A stretch of 60,731 bases of DNA, taken from CAYXLI01 sp964464925 (GTDB lineage Bacteria; Acidobacteriota; Terriglobia; Bryobacterales; Bryobacteraceae). Position 1 is the stretch's first letter. Every line of letters begins with the position of its first letter. Positions 25,626-34,145 of this stretch are shown in pieces. Position numbers and translations under genes: made by a program. The notes under the pieces are model-generated. The model saw nothing but the letters and a program-made list of their open reading frames with translations. It was not told the origin of the DNA and did not search any database. Location of the stretch: contig CAYXLI010000034.1 in assembly GCA_964464925.1 (NCBI GenBank), positions 1 through 60,731 on the forward strand. The letters are read 5' to 3'.

Positions 25626-28600
25626 GCGTGCAAACAGGGATCAGCGCCGAGCGTCCCACGAAGAGATTCCAGCGGCATCCGGCGGCCCTCAAGCCTGTGC
25701 TTGGTTTTCAGTCTCTCCTGATACCAGTCGCTCGTCAGGAGCGCATCGCGGGTAAACAGCGAGCGAATTGCGGGATTGTTCGCCGTCATGCCTTGATAAT
25801 GCCCGTGGGCCATGATGTGCAGCAGCGCTTTAATCGGCGGACACGCCCACTCGATGCTGCCGTCCTCGAAGTATTCCAGCGCAACCCGCGCCTGGGATTC
25901 GACGATTGCTGCCACTCCGGCCGCAAACTGTGCGCGATCCTGCTTCTCCGGCCGAAGGATCTCGTCGCTGAAAACGGAATTCGGTGCTTCGAAGATGCGT
26001 CCGAGGAACCTGTCTGCGAATGAGTCAGTGATCCTGAAGCCCAGGCGGCTCGCCAGGATTTGCTGACCCTCGTGCGTGAAGTCGTCCAACCTCTCCAGGT
26101 ACCCGTTCTCGATGAGAAACGCCGGATCCCGCTCGCCGACATCCATGCGGCACCAGATCTCCGGAACCAGCATGCTGATATCGTGATCCACACGGATGTT
26201 TGGACCGATCGTGCCGGCCGCCGTGGTGAATCCCGCGTAACCGGTGAGAATCGCTGCCACAAGCGCATTGTTCACGTCCACAACCGGCGCCAGCGCGTTG
26301 AACGGGCGCTTCGTCAAGGCCCCTTCGCTGCCGAACCCCGTCGTCGAAGGGCTCTTTCCGGTAAGGCTGCAAATGAAGTCCATGAACAGCTCGGGCAGCT
26401 CCTGGTAGTGGATCGGGTTGTAGACCGCCAGCGGCGGCACACCAAGCTTCGCATCCGCGGGGTTGCCTCGCCGGCCTGCAAGCACTGCGTTCACCGGGAA
26501 GAACACGGTCGCGTCCGCCGGAATTCTTCTGTAGAGACGCGCGCCGATCGTGGCCAGATGCGCATCGCGCGGCTCGGTGAGATCCGGCCGCCGCTGCAGG
26601 TAGCGTGGATTTTTCGAACGGGCACCGTCGACAATGCGCGCTTCATCCGATGCTACAACCCAATCCGTCCTGGGGTGCCGTACGTATTCGGACAGCAACC
26701 GCTGCATGGGCTCGGTGTATTTGTCGAATTCGGCAATGTGCTCCACGATATTCCGGGCCCGCTCCCCCGTCAGAGGCTCGAAGTTTGAGAGGAAGTTGTC
26801 GGGCCCTGCGAGATCGGCCTCGGCCTGCTTGTCGAATCCGCGATGCGCCGCGTCGTCGGGCCGCTGAAACAGATACTGCTCGCAGTTCTCCACGAGCTTG
26901 ACGCTCTCGTTCCGGTACTGCGGATCGAGATGAGGCAACGTTTCCTTGGGGACCACAACCGATGCGGTGATGTCATCCTCGAACTGGACTTTATCCGCCG
27001 GATGGAAATCCGGGCGCAGCTTATGGATTCTCCAGGAGCCGTCGCGGTCAAAACCGACCCTCAAATAGTTCCCGACCAGAATCTCGTTTTCAAACTTTAG
27101 CTCATTGCCCTGCTGGCCATTCACGCGATCAACGGTGAAGTGCTCGCGCCAGTGCTCGCCCCATTCCTGACGGTAGTATCGCTTCACAGTGCAGACAAGC
27201 TGGCGAATGATCTGGGGCAGCTTGCGTAACCACTCGTTGTACTCGTCTTTGTAAATCGGCGAAGGAGTAAGTAGCTTGATCACGGAGCCCAGGGAGCGAT
27301 CTGGGCTAAGAATCGGCCGGCCGGCACGGTAGCCCGGGCGCGGCTCCTTGAAAATGTCGGAAAAGTCTTTGCTCAGGATCTCAGCCACCTGGTCCATATC
27401 CGAGTGGTAATCCCGCACAAAGACCGGCCCCTTCAGGATCGCGTTTGCGATCGACTTGGAGATTTCCGACTTGCCTCCCCCTGATACCGTACACGGCTTG
27501 TGGCAAAGGGTCCCATCCGGGCGAGAGCCAACCAGGCGCCATCGTGTCCCGCCCTGCTGCCTTTCCAAACGGATCCGGTATCCGGAAGGTAAGACATAGA
27601 CGTTCCCCGGACGGAGCCGCAGCCGTTGCTGGTCCCATCTGACGAAACCGTCCCGTACGCTGAATTCCGCATGAGCGGGCAAATAGAAAACTGTCGGGAA
27701 CTTCCGGTCGATCGCGTAGCCGTCTGGTTTCCGCTCGACGCGGTCCCCTAGGAGAGTCATTGCCTGCTCAAACGTGATATGGCTGAACAGGAACGTACGG
27801 TTCCCATAGAAATCCTGGCCGAGCACGTACGTCGGAAACGCCAGGGCGCCTCCCGCGTGTTCTTCTTCACAGCCTCCGTACAGGTTGGCGGCATAGCTGA
27901 TCTGCGTCTTGACTTCCTTCTTGCAATAGCCGAAGTAGTTATCCGCAATGATCGTGACCATGACACCGCGCGCATCGCGGCACGTTACCTTGAATGCCTG
28001 TCCGCCGTTGTACTGCTCGTCTTCACTTCTCCAGCACATGCCGTCTTTGCGCTGGCGTTCGGTGGCTTGCTCAAAGTGCGGTAGGCCCAGCTCTTTCTTC
28101 TTGAGGGTGGTCAGATGCGGCGCCAGGATCACGCAACCGGTGTGGCCGGTCCAGTGCTCCTTGTCCAACCCGGCGTCGTTCTCCGGCAGATAGGGGTCGC
28201 CGCCATTCCCGAAAATCCGCTCGACAAAGTCCAGGTTGCTGGCAAGGGACCCAGGGACCAGGAACCGAATCTCCATTTTCTTGGCGACGTCGGAACCAGT
28301 TGCCGGACAGACAAGCGGCCGCAGCAAGAGGGACAAAAATACGTGCGCCCCGGTCTCCTGATTTGCGGTAAACGGCAGCATGAGGAGCGAATCGGGCGGG
28401 CGCAGGGCCGCCGCCAATAGCCCGGCGAACACCGGAACAGGAACTGCCAGTTTGTCGGCGGGAATAGGCAGCCCGCCTTCGGCAACGTGGAAGATACCCT
28501 GTGTAGTGCGCCGGTCGCTCCTCGGATTATGAAGCACCCCTTGAGGAATGCGATAGGAATCGACGTAGGGCGAAGTAAAGCAGTCGGCATCTGGCGGCAG

Positions 28601-28921
28601 GGACAGCAATCGCGCCATTCCGGGTTGGTCCAGTTCGAAATTGCGCGACGGAAGGCGCGGACTCAGGTCTCCGAGGTATGCGTCCAGGAAACGTTGGATC
28701 CGGGCGTCAGCGGGACAGAGCCGTTCGCCCAACATCCGGTCTTTTTCGTAGTAGTTTCGGAGCAGCGGGCCGGCTACGTCAAGGTATCCTCTTTCCGCGG
28801 TCAGAGAGCTGACCGGCTGGCCCAACGCCATTAATTTCAGATTGATATAGCGAACTAGATCTTCGTCTGACGTGGAGGGAGAGAGTTCGGACCAGGCTGG
28901 AGAACTTGCTGGAGAGCTCAT
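25622..28921 (-). CDS. probable PPi-type phosphoenolpyruvate carboxykinase
   Basis: A 1099-residue cytoplasmic protein without signal or membrane helices. A glycine-rich P-loop-like segment GGGKSEIS lies at 481-488, preceded by ADNYFGYCKKEVKTQ and YGGCEEEHAGGALAFP, and followed far downstream by TGFGSEGALTKRPFN. The great length and these motifs match what I recall of the pyrophosphate-dependent PEPCKs of Propionibacterium and Entamoeba, which interconvert oxaloacetate + PPi with PEP + phosphate + CO2. This is recognition from memory, not an alignment. The next gene upstream on the same strand (51-bp gap) is a DisA-like protein. Confidence 0.55.
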   Translation of the reverse strand: MSSPASSPAWSELSPSTSDEDLVRYINLKLMALGQPVSSLTAERGYLDVAGPLLRNYYEKDRMLGERLCPADARIQRFLDAYLGDLSPRLPSRNFELDQPGMARLLSLPPDADCFTSPYVDSYRIPQGVLHNPRSDRRTTQGIFHVAEGGLPIPADKLAVPVPVFAGLLAAALRPPDSLLMLPFTANQETGAHVFLSLLLRPLVCPATGSDVAKKMEIRFLVPGSLASNLDFVERIFGNGGDPYLPENDAGLDKEHWTGHTGCVILAPHLTTLKKKELGLPHFEQATERQRKDGMCWRSEDEQYNGGQAFKVTCRDARGVMVTIIADNYFGYCKKEVKTQISYAANLYGGCEEEHAGGALAFPTYVLGQDFYGNRTFLFSHITFEQAMTLLGDRVERKPDGYAIDRKFPTVFYLPAHAEFSVRDGFVRWDQQRLRLRPGNVYVLPSGYRIRLERQQGGTRWRLVGSRPDGTLCHKPCTVSGGGKSEISKSIANAILKGPVFVRDYHSDMDQVAEILSKDFSDIFKEPRPGYRAGRPILSPDRSLGSVIKLLTPSPIYKDEYNEWLRKLPQIIRQLVCTVKRYYRQEWGEHWREHFTVDRVNGQQGNELKFENEILVGNYLRVGFDRDGSWRIHKLRPDFHPADKVQFEDDITASVVVPKETLPHLDPQYRNESVKLVENCEQYLFQRPDDAAHRGFDKQAEADLAGPDNFLSNFEPLTGERARNIVEHIAEFDKYTEPMQRLLSEYVRHPRTDWVVASDEARIVDGARSKNPRYLQRRPDLTEPRDAHLATIGARLYRRIPADATVFFPVNAVLAGRRGNPADAKLGVPPLAVYNPIHYQELPELFMDFICSLTGKSPSTTGFGSEGALTKRPFNALAPVVDVNNALVAAILTGYAGFTTAAGTIGPNIRVDHDISMLVPEIWCRMDVGERDPAFLIENGYLERLDDFTHEGQQILASRLGFRITDSFADRFLGRIFEAPNSVFSDEILRPEKQDRAQFAAGVAAIVESQARVALEYFEDGSIEWACPPIKALLHIMAHGHYQGMTANNPAIRSLFTRDALLTSDWYQERLKTKHRLEGRRMPLESLRGTLGADPCLHA

Positions 28922-28972
28922 GGGATCAAATCAATATTTTACCTTCCTAGCGATCTCGATCGAGATTAAGGG

Positions 28973-30088
28973 CTAGAGAAGGAGAGTTTCAATCCTGTGG
29001 GCGTGGACCATGGATTCGCAAGGTGACCACGCAAAGATCGTAAATCGTCCGTCCTGGGACGCAACCAGGGCGATCGAATCTCGCTGATCCTGCTCAAATT
29101 GCGCCGCCGAAAGATGGCGTGTGCCGCCGAGAAGAGCCGGTTCCATGACCTCGGCAGTGGACCCTTCGATTGGCTCGGTCACCATGACGCGAGACACCTG
29201 CGGCGAGCCGGGGCGCCGAATGATCTTAGCCCCGAATGCCAGAAGTTCGTATCGGTCCGTCATCACGGTGGCCCCGTCTACGGCCGTCAGCCCAGCAATT
29301 CCGTCGATCACACGCCGATACGCATCCTGCCACCAGCGCCGCGGCCGTTCCGACGGATCCGATTTCATCAACTCGGCGAGGACCGAGAACGCCGGCGAGA
29401 CCGCATAACGGATGGGCTGCACCATGGATTCGCGCCAAGCCTCTGAATCTGCAGGTACTACGAGCAACGAACCGCCTCGCCCGTGCGCCCGCATCGACAC
29501 CGCCAGTTGAATCAACGTATTTACCGATTCCATGCGCGCCTGGGGGGAGCTGAATCCCAGAAGAGAAGTCAGTAGATCTGGGCAGTCCGGAATACGGGAC
29601 GCAAGTTGGTCGACTATCTTGACGTTGTCGCCTTCCAGAACCGCTACATTCACAAATTTTCCGGAGTCGTCGGCCGGGCTCTGTTTGATGACTAACAGGC
29701 CTGGCGCGATCACCTCGAGAACGAAGCAATAAGGCGGAAGCAGCCGCGTTGCACCCCATACTCGGAGTTCGCCGTCCGAGTCTCGCCACACACCGAGGTG
29801 AATGCCCGGGCGCTCCACGGCGGGCGCCACTTGCGTCAACATCTGCGGCTCAAGGGCTAGCGCCGTTTGAAAACGCAGAGAATCCGTGACACTGTCCGGG
29901 GTTACGTAAGCGAGCGAGAGCATGGGGCTCATCCCCTCCTCGCGCCGCAGACTGGCCCAAAACGCGGCGTCGATAATCGTTTCGATCGTGCCGGAATCAG
30001 GCAATGTGGACGTTTGATTCAGCCTGTGCAGATGTGGGTGAACTCGAGTGGCCGCGTAGCGTCCGGCTGGGTAGGCTGGTCCCTTCAT
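28973..30088 (-). CDS. DisA-like (diadenylate cyclase-fold) protein with N-terminal DACNV-type sensor
   Basis: A 371-residue protein. The C-terminal third resembles the DisA_N/DAC fold that makes c-di-AMP: Asp271-Gly-Ala (VDGATVMTDRYELLAFG) matches the DGA motif, and GTRHLSAAQF (Arg324-His325-Leu326) sits where cyclases have RHR. The N-terminal part (about 1-240) fits the probable sensor domain called DACNV. The third residue of RHR is Leu, so catalysis must be tested. The longer open frame starts at 30175, but ATG 30088 with GAGGAG upstream is preferred. It is in tandem with the PEPCK-like gene. Confidence 0.6.
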   Translation of the reverse strand: MKGPAYPAGRYAATRVHPHLHRLNQTSTLPDSGTIETIIDAAFWASLRREEGMSPMLSLAYVTPDSVTDSLRFQTALALEPQMLTQVAPAVERPGIHLGVWRDSDGELRVWGATRLLPPYCFVLEVIAPGLLVIKQSPADDSGKFVNVAVLEGDNVKIVDQLASRIPDCPDLLTSLLGFSSPQARMESVNTLIQLAVSMRAHGRGGSLLVVPADSEAWRESMVQPIRYAVSPAFSVLAELMKSDPSERPRRWWQDAYRRVIDGIAGLTAVDGATVMTDRYELLAFGAKIIRRPGSPQVSRVMVTEPIEGSTAEVMEPALLGGTRHLSAAQFEQDQRDSIALVASQDGRFTIFAWSPCESMVHAHRIETLLL

Positions 30089-30173
30089 GCTTATTCCAGT
30101 CTCCTCTATTGAGCAAAGTCGGTAACGATCAGTGGACGAATCGTGTCCAAGTGGCGAGGAGGACTTGAGAATC

Positions 30174-30389
30174 ATGCTCCACGTACATAGCGGTCAGTGT
30201 GGACTCTGCACTCACTTCGGCGAAACCCACAAGATGGATAACAGGCTGATGCAGATCCGTACCAGCGAGGAAGCACCGGAGGACCTGATCGACGACTGCG
30301 GGCACCCGAGACACGCTAGTCTGCACCTGAAGGTCACCCCGATTAGCGGCTGCGACGGCTTTGAGCCGGCCAAGCGCGCTATGGCCTGA
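30174..30389 (+). CDS. small Cys/His-rich protein of unknown function
   Basis: A 71-residue protein with Cys9, Cys12 (CGLC), Cys42 (DCGHP) and Cys60 (SGCDGF) plus seven histidines, consistent with a small zinc-binding fold. GAGGAGG at 30156-30162 supports ATG 30174 over the longer frame starting at 30132. It is divergent from the DisA-like gene across 85 bp and converges on the metallothionein-like gene, sharing a hairpin terminator. I recall similar short proteins in acidobacteria but no known function. Confidence 0.65.
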   Translation: MLHVHSGQCGLCTHFGETHKMDNRLMQIRTSEEAPEDLIDDCGHPRHASLHLKVTPISGCDGFEPAKRAMA

Positions 30390-30403
30390 TTAGCGGGCAG
30401 ATA

Positions 30404-30446
30404 AAATGCCGCATGGGAACAGAAACGCGTTGCCCATGCGGCATTT
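30404..30446. terminator. bidirectional hairpin terminator
   Basis: Perfect 14-bp arms AAATGCCGCATGGG (30404-30417) and CCCATGCGGCATTT (30433-30446) with a 15-nt loop, flanked by A-rich sequence on the left and CCCTTTTC on the right. It lies between two converging small genes and can stop transcription from both sides. Confidence 0.8.
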
Positions 30447-30487
30447 CCCTTTTCAAACAAAGCTGGATGTTACTGGGGTTAGCGTGA

Positions 30488-30628
30488 TCAATCGCACGCC
30501 GGATGACCGCAATTGCAGCGGATCTCCGTAGTGTCGCCCGCGTCATGACAGTATGTGCTGCAATAATCGCTGTCGGCGGGGGCTGGGCAATTACAGGCTG
30601 GATGCTTGCACTTCTTTGTTTCCGCCAT
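30488..30628 (-). CDS. metallothionein-like 46-residue protein
   Basis: A small gene: 46 residues with eight cysteines (7, 12, 14, 23, 27, 38, 40, 45) and histidines 9, 28 and 42. It begins MAETKKCKHPACNC, has YCSTYC in the middle and ends CNCGHPACD. The cysteine spacing (HPxCxC, YCSxYC, CNCGHPxC) is that of small bacterial metallothioneins, which bind zinc, cadmium or copper. ATG 30628 is preceded by GGAGAG on its strand and the stop is TGA. It shares the hairpin terminator at 30404-30446 with the converging small gene. Confidence 0.8.
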   Translation of the reverse strand: MAETKKCKHPACNCPAPADSDYCSTYCHDAGDTTEIRCNCGHPACD

Positions 30629-31059
30629 GATCTCTCTCCGCTCAGGTAGATCGCATCCGGCGAATTCCGTTACCAGGACTATGGAAAGTTCAGACGTGGT
30701 GCCCGGGGTGGACTTGAACTAAATCCCATCCCTGAAAACAAAGAAGTTCCTTCGAATCAATCCAGCAGTTCCCGCCAGAACCGCCAAACAGGCAAAGGAG
30801 TGGCACGTAATTGACACACTCCGATACTGTAATGCTTGCCCGCCCTGAACTGAGAAATAAAACTGCCTGCTCAGGTGGTGGCGGCCAGAAAGTTCAGTCC
30901 TTTGTCAACCCCGATTATAGACGAGTCCCGGAAGGCTGCAAGAACGCTGTCTGCGATTAGCAGCAGTCGCAATCCAGAGTTTTAAAGCCGGAGGTATGGG
31001 CGTGAGTAGTTGACTACCTGGATTCGGCACCTTTGCTGAATTACACTCAAATAGGCAGT
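30629..31059. other. 431-bp non-coding stretch with a tRNA-Leu 3' fragment
   Basis: No convincing gene. The only recognisable element is the tRNA-Leu 3' end at 30697-30719. The rest shows no long open frame with a ribosome site and is probably decayed sequence next to an integration end. Confidence 0.6.
30697..30719 (-). repeat. tRNA-Leu 3' end fragment (candidate att repeat, copy A)
   Basis: These 23 bp equal positions 33779-33801 exactly and, read on the minus strand, are the T-loop, acceptor strand CCCGGGC, discriminator A and CCA of a tRNA-Leu. Both copies lack one C in the T stem (CCAC instead of CCCAC), so they share one origin. Sequence before and after the 23 bp differs. A short direct repeat of a tRNA 3' end 3.1 kb from a larger copy is the usual mark of an integrated element. 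Confidence 0.75.
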
Positions 31060-32514
31060 ATGAAACTTCACCGAGCGCTGGCCTTCTATGCACGGCTATT
31101 TTGTATAGTGGTGGTCGCAGCTCACGCTGCGCAGGCCGTTCCCACAGGTCCTGCGGTTCTCGTTCTCGATGCATTCTCAAATACTCGCACCGCACCAGCC
31201 GCACCCGGCGCGTTCGTGGCGATATCTTCGCCACTATACTTCGGGATCCTCAAGCGCCATATTGACGAGCTGAGTATCCAACTGGAGGACTCTGACGGGA
31301 CCGTTCTTGAAATGAGCGCGATCGCAGCGCCAGAGGGTTCCACCGCTGAACTCTTTTCGGTGATTCCAATCGGTGCGGCACTGGGCTGGGGGCACGTTTC
31401 AGTCCGTGTTGGTGCCTTCTCTGAAACCGCGGAGGTGAAGATCGTGAAATCGGCTCCAAGCATCTTCACCCGAGGTTATCGAGGATCTACGCCAGCAATC
31501 GCTACGCATCGGGATGCAAGTCAGATCACCCTGACATCTCCTGCGACCCCGGGAGAGGAGATTACCTTGTGGGCGACCGGGATGGGCGGGTCTTCCCCGA
31601 GCGAAGTCTCAGTTGAGGTGGCGGGTAAATCCTCTGCGGTGCTTTATGCCGGCGCTCAGGGACTTACGGGCTTGGATCAAATCAACCTCGTGATACCCAA
31701 AGACGTCTATGGCGGTTGTTATGTCCCGGTAATGATCCGTGTTGGAGAAGTTGTGAGCAACTACGCGTCGGTGCCGATCGCTACACGCACCGGAGATGCC
31801 TGCGTGCATCCGCTCGGCCTTAGATATGCGGATTTGAAGAATCTCACCGAAGGTGGAACGGTCTCCTTAGCATATCTTCGTATAGGCGACCCCGCGGCCC
31901 GCGTCAACGGGATGGCGGCAATGTGGCTAGCGCGTGCAAATGAATTTGCAGTTGCTGATCTATCTTGGCTACAAATGCCGGACTCCCTCAATTTTTCTTG
32001 TGACTCTCCGGTGCAGAACCACTGGGCGTTTGGTGATATCGAGAATTTCGATGCCGGTCCAATGACCATCACGACGCCTACATCAGAAACCCTTACTCTC
32101 GCGCCGAGGAACGGTCCATACACCATTGGCTCTCTCCTGACATCAATCTCTGCCGGCAATTGGCAGTTGGCTGCTGGGGGCGGCACTAGTCTGAGCGCGT
32201 TTACTCTAACGTTTTCCACTTCTGCAGCTATGTTTCCCCTTCTCGCAGTGGAGCGCGGCAGCGAGGATCTAACGGTACGGTGGCGTCCGGAAGGATTTAA
32301 ACCCAACGATACCGTCAGCGTAGGACCGTGCCGCGTGCGGGCCACGGATGGTCAGATCGTCGTTCCGGGTGGAGCTCGCCAAAGCAGTTTGGAACTGGTC
32401 CTTTCTCCCGACTCATCAGCGCGACAGCTGTTCTCCTTGCAGCGCCCTGACGGAGAACCGGTTACCATGGTGACCGACTATGCGTTTAGCTTCTCGCTCG
32501 ACTCGGCGCGATAA
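31060..32514 (+). CDS. exported TIGR03437-type protein
   Basis: A 484-residue secreted protein with a signal peptide (about 1-27) and mostly beta structure. About residues 180-245 carry the TIGR03437 signature (VLYAGAQGLTGLDQINLVIP, then CYVPVMIRVGEVVSNYASVPIA), a domain strongly expanded in Solibacter-type acidobacteria and usually C-terminal in large surface proteins. Here it lies in the middle and is followed by an unrecognised beta-rich part. The start is ATG 31060 rather than TTG 31033. It lies between two tRNA-Leu scars, so it may be cargo of an old element. Confidence 0.75.
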   Translation: MKLHRALAFYARLFCIVVVAAHAAQAVPTGPAVLVLDAFSNTRTAPAAPGAFVAISSPLYFGILKRHIDELSIQLEDSDGTVLEMSAIAAPEGSTAELFSVIPIGAALGWGHVSVRVGAFSETAEVKIVKSAPSIFTRGYRGSTPAIATHRDASQITLTSPATPGEEITLWATGMGGSSPSEVSVEVAGKSSAVLYAGAQGLTGLDQINLVIPKDVYGGCYVPVMIRVGEVVSNYASVPIATRTGDACVHPLGLRYADLKNLTEGGTVSLAYLRIGDPAARVNGMAAMWLARANEFAVADLSWLQMPDSLNFSCDSPVQNHWAFGDIENFDAGPMTITTPTSETLTLAPRNGPYTIGSLLTSISAGNWQLAAGGGTSLSAFTLTFSTSAAMFPLLAVERGSEDLTVRWRPEGFKPNDTVSVGPCRVRATDGQIVVPGGARQSSLELVLSPDSSARQLFSLQRPDGEPVTMVTDYAFSFSLDSAR

Positions 32515-33375
32515 GGAAGTACTCAGCTTCAGGGTCCTCTCTTCGCTTACGGGTAGTCTGCCCGAAGCGTCTCCCGTTTGAACCTTCGTTCACTTTGAAT
32601 TCGCCTGACCGGATGCGCCGACGAGGGGATACGCGCAATACAGCACTGCATAAATGCTGCCGCTACGTTCAGTGAAGGTGTTGAATTTATATACCTGCCC
32701 GGAGCAATCCAAAGCCTTCACGAAGGGCCGCCGTTGTAGTGGGCGAGTGAAGATTCGAAGGTGGACCAGCAGGAACAGTCCTCCGTTCCGCAGATATACG
32801 CGCCATGCAGTATCGCCTTCGATCTCACCCGAGAAGAGCTCATCGGTCCGAATCTGGGGCAGCTTTCGAGCTGCAGATTACAAACCTCAGGGCAGAACTG
32901 CCCATCCGGTGTCCAAGGCTAGTTGGCCAAGCTTCGATCAGGAGCGTCGGTTCGCGTGCCAAAAAGCTTCTTTGAAATTCAGCAGGGTGTGCAGGACCCT
33001 GAGGGCTAGCCACCGGTTCGGAGCCGTTCTGTTGCCTTGTCTGTAACTCGACGCATCACGTCTGGTTTGTGAGCATGCAGAGTCCGTCATGGTTTCATTG
33101 ACGAACAGTACCTGCTGGCGAAGTTCACAGAATGCCTTTGACTAGTCGAGTCGAGACTGGTCTGCTCCCGTCCCGAGTCGCCCTTTGTACGATACTGTAT
33201 GGTACTGCGCGACGTGTCGACAAACGAAGGCATTTCGGACAGGAGTTTCCGGCCATGCGCCAGCTCTGAATTCTCTTGAACCGCCTTCGAGGGAAGATCG
33301 GACCGCGAAACACGCCCACAACACCGAGCGACTCAAAACAGGCGGCGCGCCGCCCACTCAGAACATGATAAAAAG
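32515..33375. other. 861-bp stretch without a supportable gene
   Basis: Short open frames exist (for example 32654-33046, +) but their translations are rich in Arg, Ser and Pro with no recognisable domain, and none has a good ribosome site. The stretch ends where the truncated integrase begins and probably includes the decayed 5' part of that gene or of other element genes. Confidence 0.55.
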
Positions 33376-33903
33376 ATGAGCCAAAATTCAGATAACGGAT
33401 TTGGCATGCCTTCCACACCATTCCACAACCTGTTCCACTTCCATCGATGGAAAGGGAAGTACGACGAGATCCACATCAAGACTGTGGGCGAGACCTTGCG
33501 CGCATTATTTCGAAAGAGCGGAGTCGCCGATGCACATTCTCATCGTTTCCGGCACACGCTCGCAACTGAGATCTTAGCTAAGGGCGGGACCATCGAGGCT
33601 GTCGCAAACATACTCGGTGATGCCCCCCCCACCGTCAAGCATCACTACAGCAAGTGGAGCTTAGCATGGCGGAAGACCCTTGTCGAGACACTGGCATTGG
33701 TCAACGGCCCGGCTCCAGGCACGTTCGTGGCACACACGGAGAATGTTGGTGGAAGTTCTTCTACTGCACTAGATTGGTTGGTGCCCGGGGTGGACTTGAA
33801 CCCACACTTCCCTTTCGGGAAAGCGGATTTTAAGTCCGTTGCGTCTGCTTATAACCGATCGCAAACACACGAGATATTCCCTTTTCTACTTAAAAGCGTG
33901 TAA
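33376..33903 (+). pseudogene. tyrosine recombinase/integrase, C-terminal remnant
   Basis: The frame encodes the C-terminal catalytic part of a phage-type integrase: HSHRFRHTLATEILAKGG (His-x-x-Arg box), IEAVANILGD, and HHYSKW with the nucleophilic tyrosine. The N-terminal DNA-binding domains and the first catalytic arginine are missing, so the enzyme is dead. After about residue 130 the frame runs through the pseudo-tRNA-Leu (LVPGVDLNPHFPFGKADFKS is translated tRNA), so the true gene end was probably altered. An integrase lying against a tRNA 3' end is the standard layout of an integrated island. Confidence 0.8.
33779..33848 (-). pseudogene. tRNA-Leu 3' two-thirds, 5' end missing (copy B)
   Basis: On the minus strand this reads from the D loop (GCAGACGCAACGG) through the anticodon loop CTTAAAA (UAA), a variable arm (TTTCCCGAAAGGGAAG), the T loop and acceptor CCCGGGC-A-CCA. 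The 5' acceptor and D-stem strand are replaced by unrelated sequence, and the T stem has a one-base deletion, so it cannot make a tRNA. It shares its terminal 23 bp with the copy at 30697. Its acceptor strand pairs with the orphan 5' half at 37730-37768 (GCCCGGG). Confidence 0.85.
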
Positions 33904-34145
33904 GGGCTTGTGAAAGTTGGCGTGTCAAATATGGCCTTCAAATTGAGGCTCTTAGCAGAGCCTCGCTGCCAAAACCGAAAACAATCGTTCGATGAGGCGA
34001 CACTGCATCTGGTGCCGAGCTCGACGATCAGCGTTGTATAAGAGTAGGCAGATTTGCGAGCATCGGAGATGCTGCTGTACTATCAAAGGGCCCTGCGCGA
34101 AGTGCCACAGCAGACTAGATCAAAAAGGAGACATTTACGAGCGGT

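Noticed and set aside
32654..33046. 130-codon frame in the 32.5-33.4 kb stretch
   Set aside because: Unnatural composition, no ribosome site and no similarity that I recognise; more likely decayed sequence.
33945..33964. Hairpin GAGGCTC-TTAGCA-GAGCCTC between the integrase remnant and the KaiC-like gene
   Set aside because: A 7-bp stem without T-run; could be a terminator of the old element but not supportable alone.
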